A DNA stretch of 48,342 nucleotides. Source: Embleya scabrispora DSM 41855. GTDB lineage: Bacteria > Actinomycetota > Actinomycetes > Streptomycetales > Streptomycetaceae. The DNA lies in NCBI RefSeq assembly GCF_000372745.1, contig NZ_KB889709.1, forward strand, positions 1 through 48,342, written 5' to 3'. Positions 1 to 10,161 of this stretch are shown here, piece by piece. The notes beneath the pieces were generated by a model. That model saw only the letters and a list, made by a program, of their open reading frames with translations. It was not told where the DNA came from and searched no databases. A program made the translations under genes and the position numbers. Within the stretch, counting starts at the first letter, position 1. Each line of letters opens with the position of its first letter.

Positions 1-96
1 GCTCGTGTCCGCGCTCGTGTCCGGCGTGGGATCCGCAGTCGGATCCGGGCTCGTGTCCGCGCTCGTGTCCGGCGTGGGATCCGCAGTCGGATCCGA
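1..96. repeat. 48-bp tandem repeat (2 copies) in the toxin tail
   Basis: Bases 1-48 and 49-96 are identical except for the last base. Each copy encodes 16 residues of an Asp/Pro/Thr/Ser pattern in the toxin's C-terminal linker, and the array may continue off the left edge. It is in frame, so copy-number changes would alter linker length without breaking the protein. Confidence 0.9.
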
Positions 97-3000
97 GTCG
101 GTGCCCGGAGTCGTGTCCGACGCCGGTTCGGGAGCGGTGCCGGGCGTGGTGTCGGCGGTCGGGCCCCGGTGCGAATCGGTGGCCGGGTCGGTCGCGGGCC
201 GGGTCGCCGGATCGGGCGTGCCGTCGGGAGCCGAAGGGTCCGGCGTGCCGGTGTGCTGCTCGGGCGTCGGCGGCGCCGTCGGCGTCGAATCGGTGTTCTG
301 TTGTTGTGAGTGCGGCTGCGGGGCGGGCTCCGACGTCGAGTCGGCCGGCTGCGTGGTCGGCGGCAGCGACATGTCGATCGGCTGCGCGTTCGCGTCCACG
401 GCGATCGCCCACACCCGGTTCTGGTTCGGATACGGCTCGGGCATGACCTCGCCCGACTGCGGGTCGACCCACAGGACGTCGCCGTCCACGTTGATCGCGG
501 CCCACGCGTGCGAGACCTGGCCGGTCTTGATGGTGCCGTCCGGATTCACCTGCGGCTCGGTCGGCCTGGACGTGACGATGTACGTCATCGCGCCCGGTCC
601 GGCATCGCGCAGCCGTGCCTCGATGTCGCCGTACGCGCCGGCGGTGTCGGTGCTGCCGTCCGGGCGCCGGGCGAGCGGTGTCCAGTTCGTACCGAGCTCG
701 TGCTGGGCCCGCTCCGGCGCTTGGACCTCGCCGGTCGTCTCACCCGGGATGCGCGGCGCGGCCACCTCCGGACGCCCGAACCAGGTGTTGCCGAAGGCCA
801 GCACGCCGTCCATGCAGTTGTTGTCGCGGCCGGGCACCTGGGTGCCGCCGTCGTTCTGCACCGCGAACCAGTGGCCGTCGCGCGGGTCCGGGTGCACCTG
901 CGGCGTGCCGTCGGCGTTGCGCGGGACGGCGACGTTCAACACGGACTGATCGCGCACGCTCGGCGGCATCAGGCCGCCGGGCTCGTACAGCGGACGGCCG
1001 TCGTTCAGCGGCGGCCGATCGGCGATCGGGCTCGTCGGATTCCGCAGCGAATCCGGCCGGTCGGGCTGTGCATTCGCGTCGGTAGTGGCCGGCGAGTTCG
1101 CGTACGGAGTCGAGTCGTAGGTGGGGTTCGGCTCCGGGCGCGTGCTCGGATCGGTATTCGGCGAGGCGTTCGGGCCGCGGCCGAAGAGGCTGCGGAGCCG
1201 GTCGCCGAGGCCGCGCACCGTGTTGTCGGTCCGACCGGTCGGATTCGGGTCGGTCGGCGTGCCGTGCCGCGCCCCCGTCGGGTTGCCGGCCGGGGTCAGG
1301 TGCAGGATGCCGACACCGCCGCCGTCCCGGGACGGCGTGCCGTCCTGCTCCGGACGCGGCGCGGTGTCCGGCGCGGGGGCGATGGAGGGGCCGGCGACCG
1401 TCGGTTCGGCGTTGAGATCGGTGTCCGGGGTCGTGGTCCGGTCGGTGTCCTGAGTCGGGTCCTGGTTCGGGTCGAGGTTCGAATCCTGCTCGGTGTTCCC
1501 GGTCGGGTCCGGTCGCGAGTCCGGGGTCGGGTTCGCGGCCGGGTCCGACTCGGCATCCTGTCGGTGCTCCGGCGTGGTGTCGCCGGTCGGGTCCTGCCGG
1601 GTGTTGTCCGAGGTGGACTCGGGCGTCGAGTCGGGCCGGGATTCCGGCCCGGTCTCCGGCTTCGAATCGGTCGTCGGATCCTGCCGGGTCTCCGGCGTCG
1701 TGTCGTGCCTGGGGTCCGTGGTCGGGTCCGTCGTCGGGTCCGGCCGGGTGTCCGACCGGGCGTCCTGGTTCGGATCCGTGTCGCCGTCCGGTGTCGGACT
1801 CGTGGTGTGGTCCGGCGCGGTGTTCGGCGTGACGCTCGGATTCGCGTCCGTCGTCGATCCCGGCGTCGGGTCCGGCCCGGTCCCGGTCGGGTCGGTCGCC
1901 CGGTTGGGGGTGTTGCCGGCCGGGCCGTCCTGTCGCTGCCCCGGAATGCGGCTCGTGTCCGGGGAGGTGCCGTTCGGCGTACCGGAGGTGGGCGAAGTGC
2001 CGTTCGGGCTGGTCGGGTTCGTGGCACCGGAGTTCGGCGTCGCGCCGGTCGGGGAGCCGGTGGTCGTCGGGTGGCCCGAGTTGGGCGCGCCCGTGCCCGG
2101 CGACGTCGGACCGGTCCCGCTCGTGGCCGGAGCGCCCGTGCCCGGGCTCCCGGTCATCGGCGTCGCGCCACTCGCCGGACGGGTCGCAGTCGGCGTACCG
2201 GCGGAGTTCGTCGCGGCTGAAGCGCCGTTGCTGCCACCGGAGTTGGGCGCCGATCCCGATCCCGATCCCGATCCGGCGCCGGCACCCGGTCCGGAACCCG
2301 TACCCGTACCCGGGCCGGTACCGGCAGCCGGGCCTGCTCCCGTGCTCGCCGCCGCCGTTGTACCGGCCACCGTGCTCGTCGTCGACACGTTGGTGGTCGT
2401 ACTCGGACCGGACGTCGAGGGCGTCGTGGCCGACGTCGAGCCGATCGGGGACGAACCGCTCGTGGCGGGCGCGGTGCTCGTGGACGCGGTCGTGGTCTGC
2501 ACGCCGCCGGTGTGGTTGCCGCTCGACGGGCTGCCCATGGACGGCGAACCACCGCTCGGGCCGTTGGAGCCGGTCCCGGATGGCGAGCCGCCCATCGACG
2601 GCGTATTGCCGGCGCCCGGCGCGCCACCGGTGCCGGGCACGCCACCCGGCTGCTGGCCGCCGCTCGGCGGCGCCTGCACGTACGTGTTGTTCTGCGAGGA
2701 GCCGCCGTCGTGGCTCGGCACGCGGCGCGGCGCGTCGCTGCCGTGGCCGGTCACTCCGGCCGGCGCGTCCGTCGAGGGCGGTGCCGCGGCCGATGCGCTC
2801 TGGGTGGCGACCGGGGTGTGCGTGGGTCGGTAGTCCCCGCCCGTGCTGCCACCCGTGTTGCCACCCTGATGTCCGGAATTCCCACCGGAGTTAGCCGAGT
2901 TCCCACCCGAGTTTCCGGAATGCCCGCCCGAGTTCCCCGAGTTGTTTCCGGAGTTTCCGGAGTTCCCGCCGTTGCCCGAGTCCCCCGAATTTCCCGAGCT

Positions 3001-4185
3001 CCCCGAATTCCCCGAATTCCCCGAATTTCCGGACGAGTTGTGCGACGAGCCGCCGCTTTGATTCCCGTTCCCGGAAGACCCGCCGTTTCCGGCACCGTTC
3101 CCGTGCGATCCCCCCGAGCCGTTCGATCCACCGGAGCCGTTGTCGGACCCGCCCGAGCCGTTCGACCCTCCGCCGTTTCCCCCGCCGTTGCCGGAGTTCC
3201 CGCCGTTCGGGTTGAGCGTCGAATCGATTCTGTTGCCGCCGGTCACCGGCCCGTTGGTGCCCAGGTTCGGCCCGCCGAGGTTCGTGTCGATGCCGGGGGT
3301 GGTGAACGCGTTGCTCACCCGGTCGCCGAGCTTGGACGCGCCGTGGTCGGTCGCGCCGCCCAGGCCGCCACTGGCGAACGTCTCCCAGTTCACCGGACCG
3401 CCGGTGGCCACCGTGCCGGCGACCTCGGCGCTGATGTTGGAGGCGAGCGAGGTGGTGACGCCCTTGACGCCCAGCTCGGCGCCCTCGCCGAAGACCTTCT
3501 TGCCGAGGCCGTTCACGCCGATCGCGGCCAGGCCACCGGCCGCGCCGCCGCCCGCGGCCAGCGCGGTCTGCTTGATCGAGTAGCCGTCCTGAGAGCCCCA
3601 GGTCATGTGGATGAACTGGGAGATGATGTCGTCGCGCACCTCGGAGAGTGCTTCGAGGGCGACGTTCTTGAGCAGCCGGCGCACCATGGACGCCTCGATC
3701 CGCCCCAGCATCCGGCGCAGCACCTGCATGAACGAGAAGCGCAGCGCGGCGGTCGAGGCCGCGGCGGTTCCGGCGGTGATGCCGAGGGTGATCGGGGCCG
3801 CCGCGATCTGGGCCAGGATGGCCGCGCCCTGGATGGTCGCCATCGTGACGAACTCGATCTTGGTGGCGTAGATCGTGTCACTCGTGTCGTCCGCCGCGCC
3901 GCCGAGCGCCTTGGAGGCCGCTTCCAGGGCCGGGAAGAACGCCTTGTCGCCCTTGCTCAGCTTGTCCCACATCCGAAGGAAGGCTTCCATGCCTTTGCCC
4001 TCGTTGGCGGCGTTGAGCTTGTTGACCGCCGCGGCAAGGTCCCCCGCGACCTTGGCGATTTCGCCGGCGGCGTGCTCCCACGCATTGCCCAGCGCCTCAC
4101 ACTTGTCCTCGTCGCCCTCCGGCCAGTCGACACCGACCAGGAGTTCGAGGACCTTCTCGACGATCTCCCCCGCTTCGACCGCCAT
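1..4185 (-). CDS. Polymorphic toxin: CpnT/WXG100-like N-terminus plus papain-fold (Tox-PL) domain; C-terminus beyond window
   Basis: The reading frame is open from an ATG at 4185 to the window edge (1395 residues, no stop), so the 3' end is missing. The N-terminus (about residues 1-100) is alpha-helical with a WP motif near residue 21 and resembles the WXG100-like N-domain of CpnT-type secreted proteins. Residues about 115-330 are an Ala/Gly-rich helical region. Residues about 340-1050 are low complexity: Gly/Asn/Ser repeats, then Thr/Pro/Asp-rich repeats. At about 1100-1245 lies a compact domain with a NNCMDG motif (Cys1124), SHAWAAIN (His1226) and VDPQSG (Asp1241). This is the Cys-His-Asp arrangement of the Tox-PL papain fold, also called the toxin glutamine deamidase domain. 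Low-complexity sequence then resumes, so a further domain and an immunity gene may follow off-window. The ATG overlaps the stop of the upstream WXG gene (ATGA), indicating translational coupling. Secretion by a type VII-like system is inferred from the WXG features. Glutamine deamidation is the family-based expectation and the target is unknown. Confidence 0.85.
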   Translation of the reverse strand, partial: MAVEAGEIVEKVLELLVGVDWPEGDEDKCEALGNAWEHAAGEIAKVAGDLAAAVNKLNAANEGKGMEAFLRMWDKLSKGDKAFFPALEAASKALGGAADDTSDTIYATKIEFVTMATIQGAAILAQIAAAPITLGITAGTAAASTAALRFSFMQVLRRMLGRIEASMVRRLLKNVALEALSEVRDDIISQFIHMTWGSQDGYSIKQTALAAGGGAAGGLAAIGVNGLGKKVFGEGAELGVKGVTTSLASNISAEVAGTVATGGPVNWETFASGGLGGATDHGASKLGDRVSNAFTTPGIDTNLGGPNLGTNGPVTGGNRIDSTLNPNGGNSGNGGGNGGGSNGSGGSDNGSGGSNGSGGSHGNGAGNGGSSGNGNQSGGSSHNSSGNSGNSGNSGSSGNSGDSGNGGNSGNSGNNSGNSGGHSGNSGGNSANSGGNSGHQGGNTGGSTGGDYRPTHTPVATQSASAAAPPSTDAPAGVTGHGSDAPRRVPSHDGGSSQNNTYVQAPPSGGQQPGGVPGTGGAPGAGNTPSMGGSPSGTGSNGPSGGSPSMGSPSSGNHTGGVQTTTASTSTAPATSGSSPIGSTSATTPSTSGPSTTTNVSTTSTVAGTTAAASTGAGPAAGTGPGTGTGSGPGAGAGSGSGSGSAPNSGGSNGASAATNSAGTPTATRPASGATPMTGSPGTGAPATSGTGPTSPGTGAPNSGHPTTTGSPTGATPNSGATNPTSPNGTSPTSGTPNGTSPDTSRIPGQRQDGPAGNTPNRATDPTGTGPDPTPGSTTDANPSVTPNTAPDHTTSPTPDGDTDPNQDARSDTRPDPTTDPTTDPRHDTTPETRQDPTTDSKPETGPESRPDSTPESTSDNTRQDPTGDTTPEHRQDAESDPAANPTPDSRPDPTGNTEQDSNLDPNQDPTQDTDRTTTPDTDLNAEPTVAGPSIAPAPDTAPRPEQDGTPSRDGGGVGILHLTPAGNPTGARHGTPTDPNPTGRTDNTVRGLGDRLRSLFGRGPNASPNTDPSTRPEPNPTYDSTPYANSPATTDANAQPDRPDSLRNPTSPIADRPPLNDGRPLYEPGGLMPPSVRDQSVLNVAVPRNADGTPQVHPDPRDGHWFAVQNDGGTQVPGRDNNCMDGVLAFGNTWFGRPEVAAPRIPGETTGEVQAPERAQHELGTNWTPLARRPDGSTDTAGAYGDIEARLRDAGPGAMTYIVTSRPTEPQVNPDGTIKTGQVSHAWAAINVDGDVLWVDPQSGEVMPEPYPNQNRVWAIAVDANAQPIDMSLPPTTQPADSTSEPAPQPHSQQQNTDSTPTAPPTPEQHTGTPDPSAPDGTPDPATRPATDPATDSHRGPTADTTPGTAPEPASDTTPGTDSDPTADPTPDTSADTSPDPTADPTPDTSADTS
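2868..3210 (-). repeat. Gly-Asn-Ser-Gly coding repeats in the toxin linker
   Basis: This stretch encodes degenerate three- and four-residue repeats (GNSG, NSG, GGS) on the minus strand. They arise from 9- and 12-bp imperfect DNA repeats built around gaattcccc and ccggagttcc. Directly downstream in the protein the composition changes to Thr/Pro-rich and then Asp-Pro-Thr-rich. This is typical of a flexible spacer between an N-terminal export domain and C-terminal toxin domains. Confidence 0.75.
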
Positions 4186-4511
4186 CAGGCCCTGCCGCCG
4201 AAGGTATCGCGGTTGTGGTCCTCGGTCTTCTGGTAGTTGCCGGCGGACGTGTCCAGGCCCTTGCCGATCTCGCCGAGGCCCTTGGCGAGCGCCTCCAGCG
4301 CTTCGAGCACTTTGTCCCGGGCGGGCTTGTACTGCTTCGCGAACCCGTTGCCGAGATCGTCGTCGCCCCAGCACTCGCCGAGACCCTCGATGGACGTCTT
4401 CAGCGTCGCCCGTATTTCACCGATGCGCCTTCCCGCGTCGGTGAAAGCCTTGCCCGCCGTCTTGAAGTCCGAGGGAAGGGCCTTGTACCCCGTACCCGCG
4501 TCCGCCGTCAT
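4185..4511 (-). CDS. WXG100-family-like small protein, partner of the toxin
   Basis: A 108-residue protein with no signal peptide and two predicted helices flanking CWGDDDLGNGFAKQY (about residues 47-61), the W-G-D variant of the WXG turn common in actinomycete ESX-type substrates. The ATG at 4511 was chosen because a GGGGG tract lies about 9 bases upstream and the WXG domain begins soon after; an in-frame ATG at 4607 would add 32 unlikely residues. The stop overlaps the ATG of the toxin gene (ATGA). By analogy with WXG100 pairs, it probably forms a helical-hairpin dimer with the toxin's N-domain and guides it to the secretion machine. No secretion apparatus gene (EccC or other) is in the window. 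Confidence 0.8.
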   Translation of the reverse strand: MTADAGTGYKALPSDFKTAGKAFTDAGRRIGEIRATLKTSIEGLGECWGDDDLGNGFAKQYKPARDKVLEALEALAKGLGEIGKGLDTSAGNYQKTEDHNRDTFGGRA

Positions 4512-4603
4512 GTGAGAACACCCCCGTGTTCCGTGTCTCTCTGGCTGTCGCACAGTCCCCGGCAGGTTCCGGACAGGACGTCTCCCGGGGGCATGAAGGC
4601 AAG

Positions 4604-4633
4604 ACACTAATTCACGATTCGCCGGAGTGTCAC
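4604..4633 (-). promoter_or_regulatory. Possible sigma-70-type promoter for the WXG/toxin operon
   Basis: On the minus strand GTGACA (4628-4633) is followed after 18 bases by TAGTGT (4604-4609), about 93 bases before the WXG ATG. The match to an HrdB-type consensus is partial, so this is tentative. Confidence 0.35.
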
Positions 4634-4636
4634 GTT

Positions 4637-4676
4637 TCCGGGGGCCGACGCTCCGCTACGAACGTCGGCCCCCGGA
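4637..4676. terminator. Hairpin after glgB
   Basis: Perfect inverted repeat: arms of 14 bases at 4637-4650 and 4663-4676 (tccgggggccgacg and its complement) with a 12-base loop. It lies 15 bases beyond the glgB stop on the minus strand. There is no T-tract, as is usual in high-GC actinomycetes. It separates glgB from the WXG/toxin promoter. Confidence 0.75.
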
Positions 4677-4690
4677 CGGTACTTCGCCTG

Positions 4691-6970
4691 CTATTCGGGG
4701 ACAAACCAGACGGTGGCCAGCGGGGGAAGCGTCAGCAGCGCGGAAGCGGGCCGGCCGTGCCATTCCACGTCCTCGGCCCGGATCTCGCCCTGGTTGCCCA
4801 CGTTGCCGCCGCCGTAGCCGCCCGCGTCGGTGTTGAGCACCTCACGCCAGGGGCCCGCATGCGGCAGGCCCACCCGGAAGTCCTCGCGGACCACCGGGGA
4901 GAAGTTGCACACACAGAGCAATTGCTCGCCGGCCGTGCCTTGTCGGATGAACGACAACACGTTCGACGCCGCGTCGCCGCCGTCGATCCAGGAGAAGCCC
5001 TCGGGGCGGGTGTCCTGCGTCCACAGCGCGGGCTTGCCCCGATAGGTGGCGTTGAGGTCGCGGACCAGTCGCTGGATGCCCCGGTGCTCCTCGTGGTCCA
5101 GCAACCACCAGTCCAGGCCGCGCGCTTCCGACCATTCGGCGCCGTGACCGAATTCCGAGCCCATGAACAACAACTGCTTGCCCGGATGGGCCCACATGAA
5201 GGCGAGGTAGGCGCGCACGTTCGCCATCTGTTGCCAGCGGTCGCCCGGCATCTTGTCCACCAGCGAGCGTTTGCCGTGCACCACCTCGTCGTGGCTGATC
5301 GGCAGGATGTAGTTCTCGCTCCAGGCGTACATCAGCGAGAAGGTGATCTCGTTGTGGTGGTGTTGCCGGTGGATCGGCTCCTTCTGGATGTACTCCAGCG
5401 AGTCGTGCATCCACCCCATGTTCCACTTGAAGCCGAAGCCGAGCCCGCCGCCGTCGGTGGAGCGGGTCACCCCGTCCCACGCGGTGGACTCCTCGGCGAT
5501 GGTCAGCACGCCGGGCACCCGCCGGTACAACGTCGCGTTCATCTCCTGGAGGAAGGCCACCGCGTCCAGGTTCTCCCGGCCGCCGTGTTGGTTCGGTGCC
5601 CACTGGCCGTGTTCGCGCGAGTAGTCCAGATAGAGCATCGAGGCGACCGCGTCCACCCGCAGCCCGTCGATGTGGAACTCCTCGCACCAATAGACCGCGT
5701 TGGCGACCAGGAAGTTGCGCACCTCGTGGCGGCCGTAGTCGAAGACCAGCGTGCCCCAGTCCGGATGTTCGCCCCGACGCGGATCCGGGTGCTCGTACAG
5801 CGGCGTCCCGTCGAATCGGGCCAGCGCCCACGCGTCCTTGGGGAAGTGCGCCGGCACCCAGTCCACCAGGACACCGATGCCCGCGCGGTGCAGGGCGTCG
5901 ACGAGGTGGCGGAACTCGTCGGGGCTGCCGAACCGCGACGTGGGCGCGTAGTACGAGGACACCTGGTAGCCCCAGGACGGCCCGTACGGATGTTCGGCCA
6001 CCGGCAGCAGTTCGACGTGCGTGAAGCCCATCTCGGCGACGTAGGCGGGCAACTGCTCGGCGAGTTGGAGGTAGCTCAGGCCCGGCCGCCACGAGCCGAG
6101 ATGGATCTCGTACACGCTCATCGCCGAGGTGTGATGGGCGGCCTCGGCGCGCTTTCCCAACCACTCCTTGTCCGACCACGAGTAGGTCGAGGTGTGTACG
6201 ACCGACGCGGTGGAGGGCGGCAGCTCGGTCGCGAAGGCCAGCGGGTCGGCCTTTTGCCGGGACACGCCGTCCCGGCCGAGGATCTCGTACTTGTACTTGG
6301 CGCCGTCGCCGACGTCGGGGATGAACAGCTCCCACACCCCGGACGAGCCGAGCGAGCGCATCGGGTGCCCGATGCCGTCCCAGTAGTTGAAGTCGCCCAC
6401 CACCCGCACGCCCCGCGCGTTCGGCGCCCAGACCGCGAACGAGGTGCCGGCGACCGGCCCGTTGGGGGTCTCGTACGAGCGCACGTGCGCGCCGAGCACC
6501 TCCCACAGCCGCTCGTGCCGGCCCTCGGAGATCAGGTGTATGTCGAACTCGCCCAGGGTGGGCAGGAACCGGTACGGGTCGTCCGTGTGCAGTTCGCTGC
6601 CCTCGTAGCGGACCTCCAGCCGATAGTCGGGCACCTGCGTATCCGGCAGGACACCGGTGAACAGGCCCTCCGCCTCGTGGGTCAGCTCGACCCGGCGCTC
6701 ACCGGTGACCACGATGACCTCGCGAGCCCACGGCCGCAGCACCCGCACCACCACGCCGTCGACGCCGGGCACGTTCGGGTGCGGGCCGAGCAGCGCGTGC
6801 GGATCGTGATGACCGCCCTCCACCAGGCGGCGCAACTCGTCTGCGGCCAACGGCGGTACGGCCGGGCCGGCGGTCGGGCGGGATCGGGGGCGCTTGTCCC
6901 GACGCTGGGAGGGGCGGCCGGTGGCCCCGCCGCCCTCGGGTGACGCGCTGATGTCCTGACGGGCCGTCAC
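4691..6970 (-). CDS. glgB: 1,4-alpha-glucan branching enzyme
   Basis: A 759-residue GH13 branching enzyme that cuts alpha-1,4 chains and re-attaches them through alpha-1,6 bonds. After a basic, low-complexity N-terminus of about 40 residues come an N1 region, a CBM48 beta-sandwich (about 150-260, [18 protein letters not shown]) and the TIM barrel. Catalytic landmarks are DGLRVDAV (nucleophile Asp440), the IAEES acid/base motif (Glu493-494) and SHDEVVHGK. The GTG start at 6970 has AGGAGG 8 bases upstream. It is the last gene of the glgE-treS-mak-glgB operon, 48 bases after mak. The product would branch the linear glucan made by GlgE from maltose-1-phosphate. Length and motifs are normal. Confidence 0.97.
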   Translation of the reverse strand: MTARQDISASPEGGGATGRPSQRRDKRPRSRPTAGPAVPPLAADELRRLVEGGHHDPHALLGPHPNVPGVDGVVVRVLRPWAREVIVVTGERRVELTHEAEGLFTGVLPDTQVPDYRLEVRYEGSELHTDDPYRFLPTLGEFDIHLISEGRHERLWEVLGAHVRSYETPNGPVAGTSFAVWAPNARGVRVVGDFNYWDGIGHPMRSLGSSGVWELFIPDVGDGAKYKYEILGRDGVSRQKADPLAFATELPPSTASVVHTSTYSWSDKEWLGKRAEAAHHTSAMSVYEIHLGSWRPGLSYLQLAEQLPAYVAEMGFTHVELLPVAEHPYGPSWGYQVSSYYAPTSRFGSPDEFRHLVDALHRAGIGVLVDWVPAHFPKDAWALARFDGTPLYEHPDPRRGEHPDWGTLVFDYGRHEVRNFLVANAVYWCEEFHIDGLRVDAVASMLYLDYSREHGQWAPNQHGGRENLDAVAFLQEMNATLYRRVPGVLTIAEESTAWDGVTRSTDGGGLGFGFKWNMGWMHDSLEYIQKEPIHRQHHHNEITFSLMYAWSENYILPISHDEVVHGKRSLVDKMPGDRWQQMANVRAYLAFMWAHPGKQLLFMGSEFGHGAEWSEARGLDWWLLDHEEHRGIQRLVRDLNATYRGKPALWTQDTRPEGFSWIDGGDAASNVLSFIRQGTAGEQLLCVCNFSPVVREDFRVGLPHAGPWREVLNTDAGGYGGGNVGNQGEIRAEDVEWHGRPASALLTLPPLATVWFVPE

Positions 6971-7018
6971 GGCTTGGACCTCCTGGGACGTTGGTGCTGA
7001 ACGGGAATCGACGGATCG

Positions 7019-8466
7019 TCAGTGCGGCTGCGGCGCACGTTCGGCCAGGCGCCGGATCGCCGACATCGGAACCGGCAGCCACGAGGGTCGGTTGCCCGAC
7101 TCGTACATGACCTCGTACACGGCCTTGTCGGTCTCGAAGGCCCGCAGCAGCACGGGCTCGGAATGTGGGTCGAAAGAGCCCGCTTCGGCGTATCCCGCAC
7201 AGAAGGCTTCCCGATTGCGGGTCGCCCACTCCTCCGCACGGCGTACCAGGTGCGGCGCGGGCGCCCCGCGACCCCAGAACCCGCCGCCACCGGCCAGCAG
7301 ATGCCGGGCCGCGTAGTCGAACGAGCGCAACATCGCCGCGATGTCGCGCAGCGGCGAGTGCAGGGAGCGCCGTTCGCTCAGCGGCCGGGCGGGTTCACCC
7401 TCGAAGTCGAGCAGCACCCACCGGGTGGCGGTGCGCATCACCTGGCCGAGGTGGAAGTCGCCGTGGATGCGCTGCAACGGGACCGGATGCCCGTTGCGCC
7501 CCAGCGCCTCCAGATCCCGGTACGCCTCGCACAGCCGGTCGGTGAACGGCGCCAGGTCCGGCACCGCCTCGGCCGCCGCGTGCAGCCGGCGCTCCATGTC
7601 CGAAGCGATCGCGGTCAGTTCCACCTCGCCCGCCACCGCCGTGGGCAGCGACCGGGCCAGGTCGGCGTGCACCTCGGCGGTGGCCGCGCCGAGCCGGAAG
7701 GACTCGCCGGCGAAGTCGCCACCGGTCTCGTGCGCCTGCGGACCGGCGCCGCGCACCTCCTGGCCGGCGTACAGGTCGCGGACCGAGGTCTTGGCGAGTT
7801 CCCAGCCGTCGGTGCCGGTGCGCAGGTATTCCTGGAGCAGGCCGAGCGTGGTCGGCTCGCTGTCCGCGCCCGGGAACGGCATGTCGAACCAGGCGACCGG
7901 CGCCGGGATGCGCCGCGAACCCGCGCCCGCCAGCGCGAGCGAGACCTCCAGGTCCGGATTGACCCCGGGCACCACCCGCCGGAACAGCTTGAGGATCACG
8001 TCGTCGCCGAAGATGATCGACGTGTTCGACTGCTCGGCGCCGATCACCAGGCCGACGTGCTCGGGATCGGGGGCCTGCGCGCCGGGGCGGTGGAAGGCCA
8101 GCGGGCCCACGGCGTCCGCCGCGACGAACCGTTCCGGCAACCACCGGGTCAGTTCCGCGTCGTGCACCGCGTCGTAGAGGCTGTGGCCGTTGGGCAGCCG
8201 GCCGATCAGCGCGTGGGCGAGCCGGCCCGGCAGGGTCTCGCGAACCCCCAGCAGGAGTTGATAGTGCTCGGGTGCGCCGCCGTGTTCGACCCGCAGCAGC
8301 ATGTGGTGCAACGCGGGATCGCCGGAGACCACTTCGAGACTGTGGACCACGCCGGCCCCACGAAGAGGCCGGCCCTTGCCGGCGAACCATCTCTGCTGCG
8401 GCAGCCAGTCGCGCAGCAGAGCGATCACGGCGGAGGCAGTCGGATCGTGGGGTCGGGTGGAATCCG

Positions 8467-8470
<4 letters not shown>
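7019..8470 (-). CDS. mak: Maltokinase
   Basis: A 483-residue kinase of the aminoglycoside-phosphotransferase-like fold that makes maltose-1-phosphate from maltose and ATP. The N-terminal cap shows the family hallmark [12 protein letters not shown] near residue 22. The kinase domain carries HGDFHLGQ (catalytic Asp338) and the Mg-binding DFEGEP motif. The chosen GTG (8470) overlaps the treS stop as GTGA, with GGAG upstream inside treS; an upstream ATG would add 11 residues and overlap treS more. It supplies the donor for GlgE, and its place between treS and glgB is the standard actinobacterial order. In some actinobacteria mak is fused to treS; here the two are separate. Confidence 0.95.

Positions 8471-10157
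<1,687 letters not shown>

Positions 10158-10161
<4 letters not shown>

Noticed and set aside
310-2833. Long plus-strand frames opposite the toxin linker (636 and 446 residues)
   Set aside because: They are Arg/Gly/Val or Val/Pro low-complexity mirrors of the minus-strand repeat region, without motifs or ribosome sites.
2868-3210. Short regular repeats that could suggest a CRISPR array
   Set aside because: They are in-frame degenerate coding repeats of 9-12 bases without unique spacers and lie inside the toxin gene.
4526-6943. 805-residue plus-strand frame antisense to glgB
   Set aside because: glgB is unmistakable on the other strand. The plus frame is a GC-bias shadow rich in Arg/Val/His with no domain.
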